64,000 nt of DNA, taken from Adiantum capillus-veneris (Eukaryota > Streptophyta > Polypodiopsida > Polypodiales > Pteridaceae). The DNA lies in the NCBI GenBank assembly GCA_014529385.2, contig CM043955.1, positions 139,117,108 through 139,181,107 of the forward strand. The letters run 5' to 3'. The position numbers and the translations under genes are program-made. The stretch's first letter is position 1; each line of letters opens with the position of its first letter. The notes under the pieces are model-generated. The model did not search any database, was not told where the DNA came from, and saw only the letters and a list, made by a program, of their open reading frames with translations. Positions 31,466 to 47,043 of the stretch are shown here, piece by piece.

Positions 31466-34400
31466 ACACAGCCGTTTTTTGACCTAGTAGACAGCAGTTC
31501 ACTCTTTTGACCATAACTTGCTCATCCGAACTCCGATTTAGGTGATCTATAGCCTCAATCGAAGAGCACAAAGCCCTCTACGCATTGATGTAAAGACAGA
31601 TTTTTTCTGTGCAATGAAAGGCTTTGCTGTAACAGCATCTCAGAACTGAAAAAACTGTCAAAACTTTGCGTTTTTGTTGCCGACTTGAAGGCAATGTCAG
31701 ACAAAACTCGCAAGGGTGGAAAAGCCACACTCGCCATGGAGAATGATGCAAAATCTCCAAGGAATTTGGATGCTAATCCAACCACATCATCTACAACAAC
31801 GGAAGCAATGATCATGGCTTACTTGATCTCGTTACAAGAAACCGTCAACAAACAAGGTGAAGACTTGCGCGCACTTACAATGGAGAATGGTACTTTAAGA
31901 GTTCTCGTTGTGGAGAATGAGCACCTCAAGAAGGTTCTTGAAATGCAAACAACACGCTTGATGCATCTTGAGAATGAAGTTCAAGAATGTAAACGCTCTC
32001 TTGTTGACATGAATGTATTGAAGGAGCGCTTGAGCAAAGTTGAGAGTGATCATGTATTGAAAGAGGAAACAATAGATACAATACGACATGATGTATGTGA
32101 GATGAGAAATGCATCCAAATCATGGGCTGATATATGTAAGGATAATGTGGTTTCTACATCTCCTATCACGCAAGCCGTTGTCCAAGCAAAGAATGTAGAG
32201 AATGTGGATACTCAAGAATTGCACGAACGACAAAAACACTCAAAGAACATCGTCATTCGTGGAATCAAGGAGGAAAGCATGGAAACACCCCAATCTCTTG
32301 CAATTGCTATTGAAGAGTTTTTTGCTACACACTTTGGCATGTCAGGAATCATGGCTTATGGTGCACATCGAGGTGGAAAACAAGGAGTCCCTCGCTCGGG
32401 AGAAAGACCTATTGTATGTACCATGGCTGATGAGGTAAAGAGAAAGATCATCCTTGACAATGGTTGGATCTACCTCAAAGGAACAGGTTGTAATGTATAT
32501 GAGGATCACACTATTATGCAACAAAATGTACGTCGCAAAGCATATGAGGAAAGAAGCAAGAAGGTTAAGGTATCACCTCAAGAAGAAAAGCCACTTAAGG
32601 AGGATGCAAGTCCACCCAACAAATAGGGACACATGATCTATGAGACCAACTCACGCTTGCGAATAAGCTTTTGGAATTGTAACGGGTATCCATGGAATGC
32701 GGAAATTGGCATTGATGAGCTTACCAATGACTCCGATGTGATACTTCTTGTCGAAACATGGGAGCATGATGCGCAACGAATTCTTGGATTTGACAAATAC
32801 GATGTGCATTCTTTGATGTGGGCCAAAAATGCAAAGCAACGAAGAGGCCAAGGAGGCGTAGCATGTATGACCAAAAAGGGTTTAAAAGATGTTTCCATTG
32901 TCAAAGAAGATAAGTATAAACGCTACTTATGGCTGAAAATCAGCCCACCAAATGGTCAAGTCATGTTTGTGGCCAGTTGCTACATTCCTCACTATGACTC
33001 CAACTTTTATGCTTGCTTGAATATGGATAGAGATCAGTCCTTTGTTGAACTAGAGGAAGACATTGCTCATTACAAGGATCAAGGTGAAGTCATTGTTTTT
33101 GGAGACATGAATGCTCGCACAAATATGCTACAACACGACACACAACAAGTAGACATGCCACATGTCTCAAGAAGAATGGATGACTCATACATGTATAATC
33201 GAAGTTCTAATGATGCAAAAGAAGTGGATCACTATGGAAAGTCACTTCTACATATGTGCAATAGTACCGGAATGCTCATTGCAAATGGTGTATCTCTATG
33301 GCAAGGCACCAATGACTTTACATGTAGAAAGCACAACGGTGCTAGCGTGATTGACTATATGTTGTTCTCGGAAGCCACTCTAGAATGCATACAAAGCTTT
33401 ACACTTGGTGAATGGAATCCGGAATCGGATCATAGGATGTTATGTATTGACCTCAAGTGTGGTAAACGGCTCGAGCATGTAGCCTCCAATCATGATGTGA
33501 ATCATTTGTACCTACGTCTAGACTTCAAACGAGCACTTATATATGCTGATATGGTGGACCAAATGTTAAGCATGATAGAGCATCAAGAGAGCCCAACATT
33601 AGAATGCAAGTGGAAAGTTTTCAAAGAAGTAATTTTCTCTTGTGCGAAGGAATGCTTTTCGGTGAAACACATGTCTTGCAAAAGGTCTAAGAAGGGTAGC
33701 ACCAAGAAGAAATGGTTTGACATGGAATGTAGTCAATTCCGAAAACACTTGCTAAGATTGGATGCAATCAAAGACAAGGAAGTTTACTTGGAATTTTCAC
33801 ACACATACAAAGCACTTGTTCAAAAGAAGAGGAGAAGGTGGGAAGTAGAAAAACAACTTCTTTTAGCACAAGAGAAAGCACATGCATGTGGCAAGTTTTG
33901 GCAAAATCTAAAAGGCAAGCGCGTTGAGAGCTTTGGTGACTTGACTCTTGAGGATATGTATATGCATTGTAAGAATCTCTATGAGCAACCCAATGTTGAT
34001 AAGATGGAGTGTTGTAGCTCCCTTCCGTTTATGTCTCCCTTCTTTACCATTGAAGATGTATGCCGCGCGCTTGAGAAACTTGCTACTCGTAAGGCAGGTG
34101 ACCTTCAAGGTGTCAAGGCTGAAATGATTAAATGGACAAGCAAGAAAACACGATATTGGATATGCGATATGTTTAACCTTGCACTTCAGTATGGCATGCC
34201 TCATGATTGGAGTGCAAATTGGATCAAACCTTTGCACAAAGGAGGAGATGTAAACAATGTGAACAACTATCGCACTATAATGGTTGGTTCTTTAATGGCA
34301 AAGTTATTTGGATGTATCATGGAGATGAAGATAAGTGAATGGGCTGAAAAGAATGGCAAACGTGCACTTGGCCAAGCAGGTTTTCGAAAGCATCATAGCA

Positions 34401-35309
34401 CTATTGATCACCTTGTCACTCTTCGAGTTCTTATGGAAGCGTCTCGATTGAAAGGAAAAAAGTTGTATTGTTGCTTTGTGGATTTCAAGAAAGCTTTTGA
34501 CATGGTACCGCGAGGAAATCTTTGGAGACGTATGCAAAGCCTTCAAGTGCCGAGAGAATTTATGCATGCAGTCTTTTGCATCTACCAAAAAGTGATATGT
34601 CGATTACGTATGGGAGATGGAATTTCAGAACTTTTTGCAAGCACTATTGGTGTCAAACAAGGATGCCCACTTTCCCCAACCCTCTTTGGGCTACTCATTG
34701 ATGAATTGGAATGCATGGTTCTTGACTTTATGCAGCAAGAAGGCATAGAAGAGGTTAAGATTGGAAATGCGGTGATCATGCTTTTGCTTTATGCCGATGA
34801 TGTAGTGCTCTTGGCACATACCTCAGAAGATGCACAAAAGCTTATGAGTGTCTTGGAACGCTTTTGCCTACATAGCGGGCTGATCGTGAATGGATCCAAA
34901 ACCAAGGTTATGCTTCTAAAGACCCTCAATGATGAAAATCCATGCATTGTATATAACAATGAGAAACTTGAAGTGGTAGATCACTTCAAGTACCTTGGCC
35001 TTGAGGTTCCATCCAATCATAAATGGAAGGATTGTGCAATGCGTCGCTTGGAAGCCGGAAAGAGGGCCTATTATGCATTTGAGAACATGTGCAATGCAGG
35101 AGAGATCAAGTGTTGGGCTCTCAAAAAGTACCTCTTTGACACATTGGTGACACCGGTGCTTCTTTATGGAGTGGAGGTGTGGGGTGGAAGCATTGGGAAG
35201 TCTACTTGGAAAGAGTTTGAGAATGTCCAAAAGCGTTTTCTCACCAACTTTCTCCAAGTCAAGACACAAACACCCTACATGCTCTTACTTCTTGAGTCCG
35301 GATTGCTTC
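31466..35309 (+). mobile_element. LINE copy D, 5' complete, 3' end missing
   Basis: The 5' UTR starts at ACACAGCCGTTTTTTGACC directly after (CT)n and matches copy F. ORF1 and ORF2 are open. The match to copy F stops at GAGTCCGGATTGCTT (35309), inside ORF2 after the RT; a different, CT-flavoured sequence follows. Confidence 0.93.
31694..32626 (+). CDS. LINE ORF1 protein, intact (copy D)
   Basis: ATG at 31694 (MSDKTRKGGK), 310 residues, no lesion. Layout: basic/Ser-Thr-rich N-terminus; hydrophobic segment MIMAYLISLQETVNKQG; coiled coil of residues about 50-120 (ENEHLKKVLEMQTTRLMHLE); RRM-like core with SKNIVIRGIK and FGMSGIMAYGAHRGGKQG, ERPIVCTM; Lys-rich C-terminus. This is the order of animal L1 ORF1p (coiled coil, RRM, C-terminal domain), which binds RNA as a trimer. 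It lacks the CCHC knuckle common in plant L1 ORF1. In copy F the HRIGKQG position is kept, so HRGGKQG here may be a mild change. The stop TAG is 6 nt before the ORF2 ATG. Confidence 0.9.
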   Translation: MSDKTRKGGKATLAMENDAKSPRNLDANPTTSSTTTEAMIMAYLISLQETVNKQGEDLRALTMENGTLRVLVVENEHLKKVLEMQTTRLMHLENEVQECKRSLVDMNVLKERLSKVESDHVLKEETIDTIRHDVCEMRNASKSWADICKDNVVSTSPITQAVVQAKNVENVDTQELHERQKHSKNIVIRGIKEESMETPQSLAIAIEEFFATHFGMSGIMAYGAHRGGKQGVPRSGERPIVCTMADEVKRKIILDNGWIYLKGTGCNVYEDHTIMQQNVRRKAYEERSKKVKVSPQEEKPLKEDASPPNK

Positions 35310-36224
<915 letters not shown>

Positions 36225-36261
36225 GTCTTTCTCTCTAGTTTTCTTCCCCCAGCAGACCACT

Positions 36262-37525
<1,264 letters not shown>

Positions 37526-38472
37526 CTTCCGGCACTCGCAAGGGTTCTTCTTCTTCAACAAGGTCCACAACCATTGTGGAAAATGATCCAAAATCTCCTA
37601 AGTGTGGAGATAACAACACAACCACCCAACCAACAACATCGGAAACCATGATCATGGCGTACTTGGTATCATTGCAAGAGACCGTGAACAAACAAGGCGA
37701 AGACTTACGAGCACTTGCAATGGAGAATGGCACACTAAGGGTAATTGTGGTTGAGAATGAGAATCTCAAGAGGACACTTGAGATGCAAACAACACGTTTG
37801 ATGCAACTTGAAGAGGAAGTCAAGGAATGTAAACGCTCTCTTGTGGACTTGAATGCTTTGAAGGAGCGGATGAGCAAAGTAGAGCATGACCATGTATTGA
37901 AAGAGGAGAAATTTGACACTATGAGCCGGGATGTATGCGACATGAAAAATGTATGCACAAACAAGTCTTGGGCTGATGTATGTGGTAGCAATGTGGTTTC
38001 TAATTCCTCACTCATGCAAGCTATGGTTCAAACAAAGAATGTTGAGAATGTGGATGTGGAGGAGTTGAAGGAACGGGAGCGACGTTCCAAGAACATTGTT
38101 ATTCGAGGAATTCCCGCAGAGAAGTTAGAGACACCTCCTTCTCTTGCCATTGTTATTGAAGATTTCTTCAAAACCCACTTTGGCATGTCCGGACTTATGG
38201 TCTATGGAGCACATAGAGTGGGGAAGCAAGGAGCTCCTCGCTCGGGAGAACGGCCAATTGTATGCACCATGCCGGATGAGACGAAGCGAAAGATTATCTT
38301 TGATAATAGTTGGATCTATTTGAGGGATACAAAATGTTTTGTATGTGAAGATCGCACTATTAAGCAACAAAATATGCGTCGCAAGGCATATGAGGAAAAG
38401 AATAATAAAAACAAGGATATCTCTCATGAAGAAAATGTGCCCAAGGAGGAGGCAAGTCTCTCAAGAAAATAG
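37526..38472 (+). pseudogene. LINE ORF1 (copy E), start codon lost
   Basis: Frame is open from the truncation point to TAG 38470-38472 and carries coiled coil and RRM-like parts as in copy B, without the nonsense codon of B. The native ATG is missing because of the 5' truncation; the next in-frame ATG is at METM.. (TMIMAYL). Confidence 0.88.
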
Positions 38473-38478
38473 GGATGC

Positions 38479-41400
38479 GTGACCTATGAGACCGAGTTAC
38501 AATTGAAAATATGATTTTGGAATTGTAATGGATACCCATGGAATGCGGGGGTTGGCATTGATGAACTAACAAGCAAAGCCGATGTTGTACTTCTTGTTGA
38601 AACTTGGGAGCATGATACACAAAGGATTAACGGCTTGGAGGATTACAATGTACATTCATTGATGTGGTCAAAGAATCTCAAGCAACGAAGAGGACAAGGA
38701 GGGTTAGCATGTATGGTTAAGAAAGGATTGGAAGATTTTGTATCAATTGTGAAAGATGACAAGTACAAACGTTATGTATGGCTGAAAATTATGACACCAA
38801 AAAGAGCACCCATTTTTGTAGCCGGTTGCTACATTCCTCATCATGATTCTCCCTTTTATGCTTGCATGGATAGAGATCAACCATTTTCTGATTTGGAAGA
38901 GGACATTGCTTATTTCAAAGGTGAAGGTGATGTTATTGTATTTGGGGATATGAATGCTCGCACAAAAACATTGCAACATGATACTCAACAATTTGATATG
39001 CCATACATTTCAAGGGAGTTGGAGGAAGTTCACTTGTATGATCGTACTTCAATGGATGAGAAAGAGCCGGATCACTATGGAAAGTTACTTTTACACATGT
39101 GTAATAGCACGGGTATGCTCATTGCCAATGGTGTATCTTTGTGGAGTGGAACCAATGGATTTACATGTAGGAGACATAATGGGGATAGTGTGATTGACTA
39201 TATGCTACTCTCTGAAGCCATCATGTATCGCATAAAGAGTTTTATGTTTGGTCAATGGACCCCGGAATCCGACCATCGCACCTTATGTATTGACCTTTCA
39301 TTTGGAGAAGCAACTAAGCATGATAATCTCAGCCAAAGGAAAGAGAAGTTATCACTTTGTATGGATTTCAAACGGGCACCAATGTATATTGAAATGGTTG
39401 AGCAAAAATTATGGATGACAAAGCTTCAATGTGATGCACCATTGGAAACTAAATGGGAAGCTTTCAAGAAAGCTATTTGTTCTTGTGCGGAAGAATGCTT
39501 TGCCATAAAGCATCTCCATGGTATCAACAAAGATAGATCACGCAAAAGGTGGTTTGATAAAGAATGTCAAGATGCTCGAAAGTCCTTGATAAAGCTTGAT
39601 GCAACTATGGACAAAGACAACTATCAAAGTCATTAGCATACATACAAGGCATTGATTCAAAAGAAGAGAAGAAGATGGGAAGTAAAGCAACAAGAATTTC
39701 AAGTCCAAGAAAAGGCACATGCATGTGGAAGATTTTGGAGAAACTTGAGAGGCAAGCGGGTTGAGAATTTTGGTAACTTGAGTCTAGTGGATATGTACAC
39801 ACATTGTAGGCAATTATATGAGCAAGCAAATACTGAAAAATTGCCATTTTATGGTTCGCTCCCATGTATGCCGTCTTTTTTTACTATTGAGGATGTATGC
39901 GGTGTGCTTGAAAAGTTGGCCACTCGCAAAGCGGGAGATCTTCAAGGCATCAAGCCGGAGATGATCAAATGGACGGGAGATTTTACCCATGAGTGGATGT
40001 GTGATATGTTCAACCTTGCACTTCAACATGGTATGCCTTATGATTGGAGTACTAATTGGGTTAAGCCTTTGCATAAAGGAGGGGATGTAAAGAATGTAAG
40101 CAACTACCGGACTATAATGATTGGGTCTCTTATGGCAAAGTTGTTTGGGTGCATAATGGAGATGAAATTGAGTGATTGGGCTGAAGAGAATGACAAGCGT
40201 GCAAAGGGACAAGTGGGTTTTCGTCGATGCCATAGCACCATTGATCATCTTGTCACTCTTCGTGTTCTCATGGAGGAAAGTCGGTTGAAAGGCAAGCGAT
40301 TGTATTGTTGTTTTGTGGACTTTAAGAAAGCCTTTGATATGATTCCACGTAACAATTTGTGGAGAAGGAGGGAAGAACTCCAAGTGCCAAGTGAGTTTAT
40401 GCTTGCGGTTTCTCGAATCTATGAGAAGGTGATTTGTCAATTGCGCATGGGAAGAGAAATTTCAGAAATTTTTGTAAGCACTATTGGGGTTAAACAAGGA
40501 TGTCCATTGTCACCAACTCTCTTTGGTCTATGCATCGATCAATTGGAACAAATGGTACTTGAATTTATGCAAGAAGAAGGCATTGAAGAGGTCACTATTT
40601 GCAATGCGGTAATCATGCTTTTGTTGTATGCGGATGATGTAGTGCTTCTAGCACACACTTTAGAAGATGCACAAAAGCTTATGGTTGTCCTTGAGAACTT
40701 TTGCTTGCATAGTAGGCTGATTGTAAATGAATCCAAAACAAAGGTTATGCTTGTGAAAGCCAACCATAAGGAGAAGCCATGCATTGTGTACAACAACGAG
40801 ACACTTGAAGTTGTTGAGAGCTTTAAGTACCTTGGCCTTGAGGTTCCATCCAATCACAAGTGGCATGAATGTGCTATGCGTCGTTTGGAAGCGGGAAAGA
40901 GAGCATATTATGCATTTGAGAACATGTGTAATGCGGAAACATCAAGTGTTGGGTTCTCAAGAAGTATATTTTTGATGCATTGGTGACACCGGTTCTTCTT
41001 TATGGAGTTGAAGTGTGGGGCGGGAGCATCTCAAAGTCTACTTGGAAAGAGTTTGAGAATGTCCAAAAGCGTTTTCTTACAAACTTTCTCCAAGTTAAGA
41101 CACAAACACCATATATGCTCCTACTTCTTGAGTCGGGATCTCTTCCAATTGAGGTTATGGGCATGGAAAGGGTTGTGGAGTACATGATAAAGATGCGTCA
41201 AAACCCCTCACATCGACTTCCTACAATTGCATGGGAAGCAAGCAAAAAAGTTCAAAAGACGTATAAAAGCAAGATCTTGAGCACGGGATGGATGCAAGAC
41301 ATAAAGAAGTGGTTTGGGAGATGGGATGCATTACACTTGCTACATGATGCTTCAATTGACTCTCAAGTGAATGAAGCTTTTCTACAACGCCAATGTATTA

Positions 41401-41870
41401 CGGCTTGGGAGAAATCCGGTGGGTCACGCTTCATACATTACACCACCTATATTGCCCCCAACTACAAAACCATGTTCTTCGCTGAGAGAGGAAACCGTAC
41501 TCACACTTACATGCTTGAGCCTATTCCCTTGTCCGCGATACGCACTATCGCAACAATTCGGCTTAGCTCCCATTTCCTTCGATGCGAGATAGGGCGTTGG
41601 GGAAATGGAGAAGAGTCAAATCGATTGTGCACATTATGCTCACTGCAAGTTCGAGAGTCTGAGTACCACACACTACTAGAGTGCTCAGCTTTTGATCACA
41701 TCCGAACTTGCTTCTCTCACATTTTCAGCCATAACTTAGACCTACACACTTTCCTCTCCCAGCCAAAGTGTGGGCTCTCCATTGCGACTCTCATCACTAC
41801 AATTTTGGAGCAAAAAGAGTCACTCATCAGCCATACACATACTACATCACATGTAACTTTGGTCCCATAG
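38479..41870 (+). pseudogene. LINE ORF2 (copy E), four lesions
   Basis: Endonuclease, RT and C-terminal region are all present. Lesions: GTG for the start ATG; TGA at 38512-38514; TTG to TAG at 39634-39636; and a 1-nt deletion near 40935 that ends the frame at MHW and restarts at VTPVLLYGVEVWGG. The C-terminal Cys-His motif is intact here: CTLCSLQVRESEYHTLLEC. The start, TGA and 1-nt deletion are shared with copy B. Confidence 0.9.
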
Positions 41871-41912
41871 GTCATATTTGACCTACGAGGACGATAATAA
41901 AATCTATCTCTC

Positions 41913-42203
41913 TCCCCCCCCCCAGTATGACTACCTACAGAGACGGACTTTGATGAAGCTCTTCAACGACCAGTGCAATACTTTATTGACAACACCCGAT
42001 GCACGACATCCTCAGGCATTGACGATGATGATGATGATTTCAACTGGCTATTTTATGCTTTTTGTTTTAGTCGTCTTTAGTCTTTCACTTTAATTCATTT
42101 TAATTTTGTACCCCAGCATTGGATTGGATCCACAAGGATTGTATTAGCTTGATCTCAAATGTAAGTTGCCCTTTTGAAGACATTTAATATATCATTTCAT
42201 TTC

Positions 42204-42206
<3 letters not shown>
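41913..42206. other. Short intergenic, nothing recognised
   Basis: No gene seen. It includes a GATGATGATGATGAT stretch. Confidence 0.4.

Positions 42207-42275
<69 letters not shown>
42207..42275. repeat. (CT)n microsatellite
   Basis: About 34 perfect CT units. Confidence 0.96.
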
Positions 42276-42277
<2 letters not shown>

Positions 42278-43740
42278 ACACCTAGCTTGCGATGTAATGC
42301 TAGGTGTCGAATTTGTAATGAGAAGATTCAGGCTCGCATTGCATTGCTCTCTACCACCCTACTTAAATGAGGAATCAAAACATGTTGCCTCCCTCGAGTC
42401 AACTAATATCAAACTGTAAGCTTGAATGTTTTTGCTGTCTCTCAAGACCTTTCTACAGATGGCTTTGTCAATTGAAATTAGGCTCAATGGTTCAATGTTG
42501 TAGGTTGAATGGCTACCCATATAATGTTACAAAAGTAATCATAACTTTACTTTGTGTAGCGGACATCTGTAGTAGATAGATAATAGCTATGTTTGTTTGA
42601 CTTAATTGAGTACATGTGCATTGAGTAACAATTGAGGTCTTTGTATAAGCACTTTGAAGCTTATTGCCAAAAATTAAGTGCATATACTTCTTGAATAATC
42701 AAAACAATACAGATCACACACATGTTTTTCTTTACCTTTAGATAAAATTTAAAGGTACTGCTAAGTGTTTTTGCTCGACCTTGCTCCCTAGTTTTGCAAC
42801 GTGAACTTGATATTCCACAATAACATAATAGACACCACTCTTGACACTACATGGTCTTTTTGTGGTTTATTTCATCTATTGACATTATAAAATGTCATGA
42901 CCTCATCTGTAGGGCTTAAAATTTAATGTACTTATTATAAAATTGTGAAAATTTTCTTGATTTTGTGCTCTTCAAAATTGTTACATTTTACTAGTTGTCA
43001 ATTACAATACCATTGGGCAACACTATTACCTTTATTAGGTTTACCACAACTTTACGGCAATACCAGTCTCTATCTATATTCACCTTAACCAAATGATTTT
43101 GATAATGATCTTCATTTTTTATTTTTCTACCTGATTTATTGTCTAAGATTTGCAAAAATCAATGCAGACCATAATGTAAGGTGACAGATAAGTCATCTCA
43201 TTGTTTTATTTTGCAAAATCATTTTTAAATCTTGAGTGATCATATAATAGCCATCTTCTATTAAATTCTATAATACCTTTGTCAATCACATATCTACACT
43301 AATCTATACCTTACTACTTACTGGTTGAGTATACTAACTCTGTGATACTACCAGATTTTGTCACACTCCTAGATGTGCCTACTAATGTCATTCACACAAA
43401 GACAACACACCCCTCTCTACACATACAAATATGTGTATTTTCAAATACTCTATATCCTTGAGGTACGCACATCAAATACCTAACTCTTCTTTTCATATTT
43501 TCTTTACCCACATTGCCTCAGGAGCTACAAATCTAGCCATCTCTCACATTGTGGCTTAAGCTGGCTACTAAATGAAATTTAACATCGACATTACTTGATA
43601 TTAAGCTAAAGCATGAATTGAGTTGATTTGGGATGATCATCAACATTGTTATATACTTCAGCATTTCAACCTATTCAAATTCGATACCGGGTACATGTTT
43701 TGTAATTTTTATGCCTCGCCTAGTCCATTCGTCACATACA
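42276..43740. other. AT-rich intergenic, nothing recognised
   Basis: No supported ORF longer than about 80 codons and no repeat noticed. Confidence 0.4.
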
Positions 43741-43985
43741 CACAGATTCAGCGATTTAGGCAGTGTGCCAATGCCCATCTTGGTATAGATTTTCCGATTT
43801 AGGCAACACCAATTGTCCGTGCAGATCCGTTGATTTAGGCAACACACTGACAAAATGCAGATTCATTATTCTAAACAATACTAAATGAAAATCCGCCAAT
43901 TTATGCAGCATTAATGCAGATTCGACGATTTAGGCAGCTTGCCATATTAATGTAGACACGCCGGTTGAGGCAACACCAACCACAA
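43741..43985. repeat. Degenerate ~36-bp tandem repeat
   Basis: About seven units with consensus AGATTCG-CGATTTAGGCA plus a variable spacer. Examples are near 43743, 43787, 43822, 43858, 43917. Unit length varies from about 28 to 46 bp. Confidence 0.65.
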
Positions 43986-44353
43986 AATCATGCTGTATTG
44001 CTGGCCACCACTGTCCTTAGTATGATTTTGTTACCCGAGTATATAAGGACAGTGATTTCGATTTGGACTATATTTGGATTTGAAATTGAATTCGCATTTG
44101 GTAGATGACGATTTTCTGTCACGACATTATTATGGAATTGAACTTGAGATTGTTAAGAATTGATTTATTGAATGATGAGTGTGACCAATGATATCTTGAT
44201 TCATCAAGATATGACATATACGGCTTATTCTCATGGTATGGGACACTAGAATATGCCATTGTGGATGATGGCAGGCATAAGCAATTGTTTAATTTTTTGA
44301 TTTTTAATTTCAGTATGTGATACTTCTGATGCTGAATGCTAATCATTTTTTTA
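43986..44353. other. AT-rich intergenic, nothing recognised
   Basis: No gene seen. Confidence 0.4.
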
Positions 44354-44814
44354 GGGAAAATTACCAAAATACCCCTCTAATTTGTGGAAATTCTCAAGTT
44401 ACCCCTCAAATTTCAAAAATTCCCAAAATACCCTTGTATCTATTTTAGTTGGATTGTTCACGATTTCCTAATCTTTATTCGTTTTTGACAATGGAGATCC
44501 GTTTTTAAGTGCTTAGCATGTAAGTTGTCACAAATTACCTCCCAAAAAAAGACAATTATATGTAAAAATAATAGTTCATCTCAAAAGCCTACATAACCAG
44601 CTCAAATTCTAGTTTTAGTATCTTGTATTGATAGACACTCAGTCTTCTTATGAAAAGCTACAAAAAAATTTATCTTTGGTTAAATTTACTCTCGTAGCCA
44701 TGGGTATTTTGGGAATTTTGGAAAATTTGAAGGGCGTTTTGGGAAGTTATGACAAAATATGAGGGGTATTTTGGGAATTTCCACAAATTAGAGGGGTATT
44801 TTGGTAATTTTCCC
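44354..44814. mobile_element. Mutator-type MITE (461 bp)
   Basis: Termini GGGAAAATTACCAAAATACC on both strands, inverted repeat over at least 40 bp. Flanking 9-mers ATTTTTTTA and TTTTTTTTA differ at one base. Internal sequence matches the 226-bp copy in reverse orientation, plus about 200 bp of extra interior. Confidence 0.8.
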
Positions 44815-45049
44815 TTTTTTTTACAAGTATGGTTTCCATATTCTTATCTTTGCAACTGAGGAAAGTTTCTTTCTAACAGAGAGGTATGTAATGGAAATGG
44901 TAAATCGTATTTAATGCAACTGACAGGTGGAAAAAGCTAACCGAGCTATGGACTATGGCACAAAATATGTTTTTATGTACATTTTTTATTATTCAAGTGC
45001 TCTTTATGAGATTTGACCATTTATGACTGGGCGGCTAGTTTGTACTCTC

Positions 45050-45230
45050 CCTTTCTTTTTCTCTCTCTAACTCTCTCTACTTTCTCTCTCAAGTCTCTTC
45101 CCTCTCTCTCTCTCTCTCTACTCTTCTCTCTTCTTCTTTTTCTTCTTCTCTCTAACTCTCTCTCTTTCCTTCCTCTCTCTCTAACGCTCTCGCTCTCTCC
45201 ACTTTCTCTCGCTAATTCTCTTTGGCTTCA

Positions 45231-45264
<34 letters not shown>
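45050..45264. repeat. CT-rich tract at the left edge of the foldback
   Basis: Interrupted CT, then a pure CT run (45233-45264) that changes directly into (TA)n. Confidence 0.9.
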
Positions 45265-45329
<65 letters not shown>

Positions 45330-45607
45330 CACATATATACATATATATGTATATATATTCATTCATGAGCACACACATATATATAAACACATAAATATGC
45401 GCGCGCGCACACACACACGCACATATATATAAGTACGTACTTATATAGATATATGTGTGTATAATAATCTAAGTATATAACTAAAACTTTATTATTTGCA
45501 TTTATTTTCATTTAATTTTAATATATATAATTGTATATTTATTTAATCTTTAATGATAAAAATTATCACACTTACACACACATACACATACACATACATG
45601 CATATAT

Positions 45608-45609
<2 letters not shown>

Positions 45610-45663
<54 letters not shown>
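45610..45663. repeat. (CA)n microsatellite
   Basis: About 27 CA units in the left arm; the right arm has a much shorter TG-rich counterpart near 46310-46370. Confidence 0.95.
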
Positions 45664-45669
<6 letters not shown>

Positions 45670-45794
45670 ACACACACACATGCATCCTAATGTGTCTCAA
45701 AGTTTGTGTTTGTGTGCATGTGTGTTGTGGGAATAGTAGTGGGGAGAAATTTGTGCATAACATTATCAAAGTGCACCTTGTAGTCAATCTGGAG

Positions 45795-45860
45795 TGCCTT
45801 AGTGTAGTGGGTAGAGTGATCTCTAAAAAGGGGAGGTCTTGTGTTCAAGTCCCCCCCTCC
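45795..45860 (+). other. tRNA-like Pol III boxes in the left arm (SINE-like)
   Basis: TTAGTGTAGTGGGTAGAGTG resembles box A and GTGTTCAAGTCC box B, about 40 bp apart. The reverse complement of 46120-46200 has the same pair (TTAGTTTAATTGGTAGGGTG and TGTATTCAAGAC). No full tRNA fold. Confidence 0.4.
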
Positions 45861-45888
45861 CTTTTTTGTGAGAAAAGCCTCATGTAGT

Positions 45889-46112
45889 AGGCACATGCCA
45901 TGTGGCACGTGTTGCCACGTGGCACCGTGCCACATGGCGTGATCAGCAATACACGTGGCACATGCCACATGGCAGTACGTACCACATGGACATGTGGCAA
46001 CAACCACGTGGGATTCCATGTAGGCACATGCCCACATGGCACATGCCATGTAGCACGTGCTACCATGTGTATTGCCAGTGCCATGTGGCAGCACGTGCCA
46101 CATGGCATGTGC
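45889..46112. repeat. CACGTG/CATGTG-rich core of the foldback
   Basis: Dense short palindromes such as GCCACGTGGC, GCCACATGGC and GTACGTAC alternate through about 220 bp, in both orientations, with six CACGTG words. Confidence 0.85.
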
Positions 46113-46478
46113 CATGAGGCTTTCCTCACAAAATGGGATGAGGCGTCTTGAATACAAGACCTCCCTCCCACTCTTAGGATATCACCCTACCAATTAAACT
46201 AAGGCACTTGATTGATTACAAGATGCACTTTGATAATGTCATGCATAAATTTCTCCCCACAACACACATGCACATAAACACAAACTTTGAGACACATTAG
46301 GATGCATGTGTGTCTGTGTCCATGTGTGCATGTATGTGTATGTGTATGTGCACGTGTGTGCACGTGTGATAATTTTTATCATTAAAGATTAAATAAATAT
46401 ACAATTATATATTGGAACTAAAAAATAAATGTTTAGTTATATACTTAGATTATTATACACACACATATATCTATATAA

Positions 46479-46481
<3 letters not shown>

Positions 46482-46541
<60 letters not shown>
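46482..46541. repeat. (TA)n microsatellite
   Basis: About 30 TA units in the right arm. Confidence 0.95.
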
Positions 46542-46545
<4 letters not shown>

Positions 46546-46676
46546 TTTATAAATATATATGTGTGTGCTCATAAATGAATATATATATGTTAACATATAA
46601 ATACACACACATATATATATTTATAAATGCATATATATATACACCCTCATGAAATGCATATAAATATACACGCATA

Positions 46677-46785
<109 letters not shown>

Positions 46786-46851
46786 AAAGTTTATATATAT
46801 ACACACACGCACATATATATGTGTGTGTGTGTATACACTTTTATATACAAT

Positions 46852-46873
<22 letters not shown>

Positions 46874-46944
<71 letters not shown>

Positions 46945-46996
46945 AAAGAGAGAGAGAGAAGAGAATAGAGAATAAGAATTAGAGAGAGAAGGAAAG

Positions 46997-47043
<47 letters not shown>

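Larger units (their letters stand above)
37526..41912 (+). mobile_element. LINE copy E, 5'-truncated
   Basis: It begins within ORF1 at CTTCCGGCACTCGCAAGG, four bases after the ATG position of copy B. It ends with the 3' hairpin (41869-41884), GACGATAATAAAAT and CTATCTCTCT followed by ten C. It is very similar to copy B throughout. Confidence 0.93.

Noticed and set aside
45900-46157. Cys/Trp/His-rich ORFs (MWHVLPHG-type) in the foldback core
   Set aside because: Both strands are open because the core consists of CATG/CACGTG palindromes; no protein relation.
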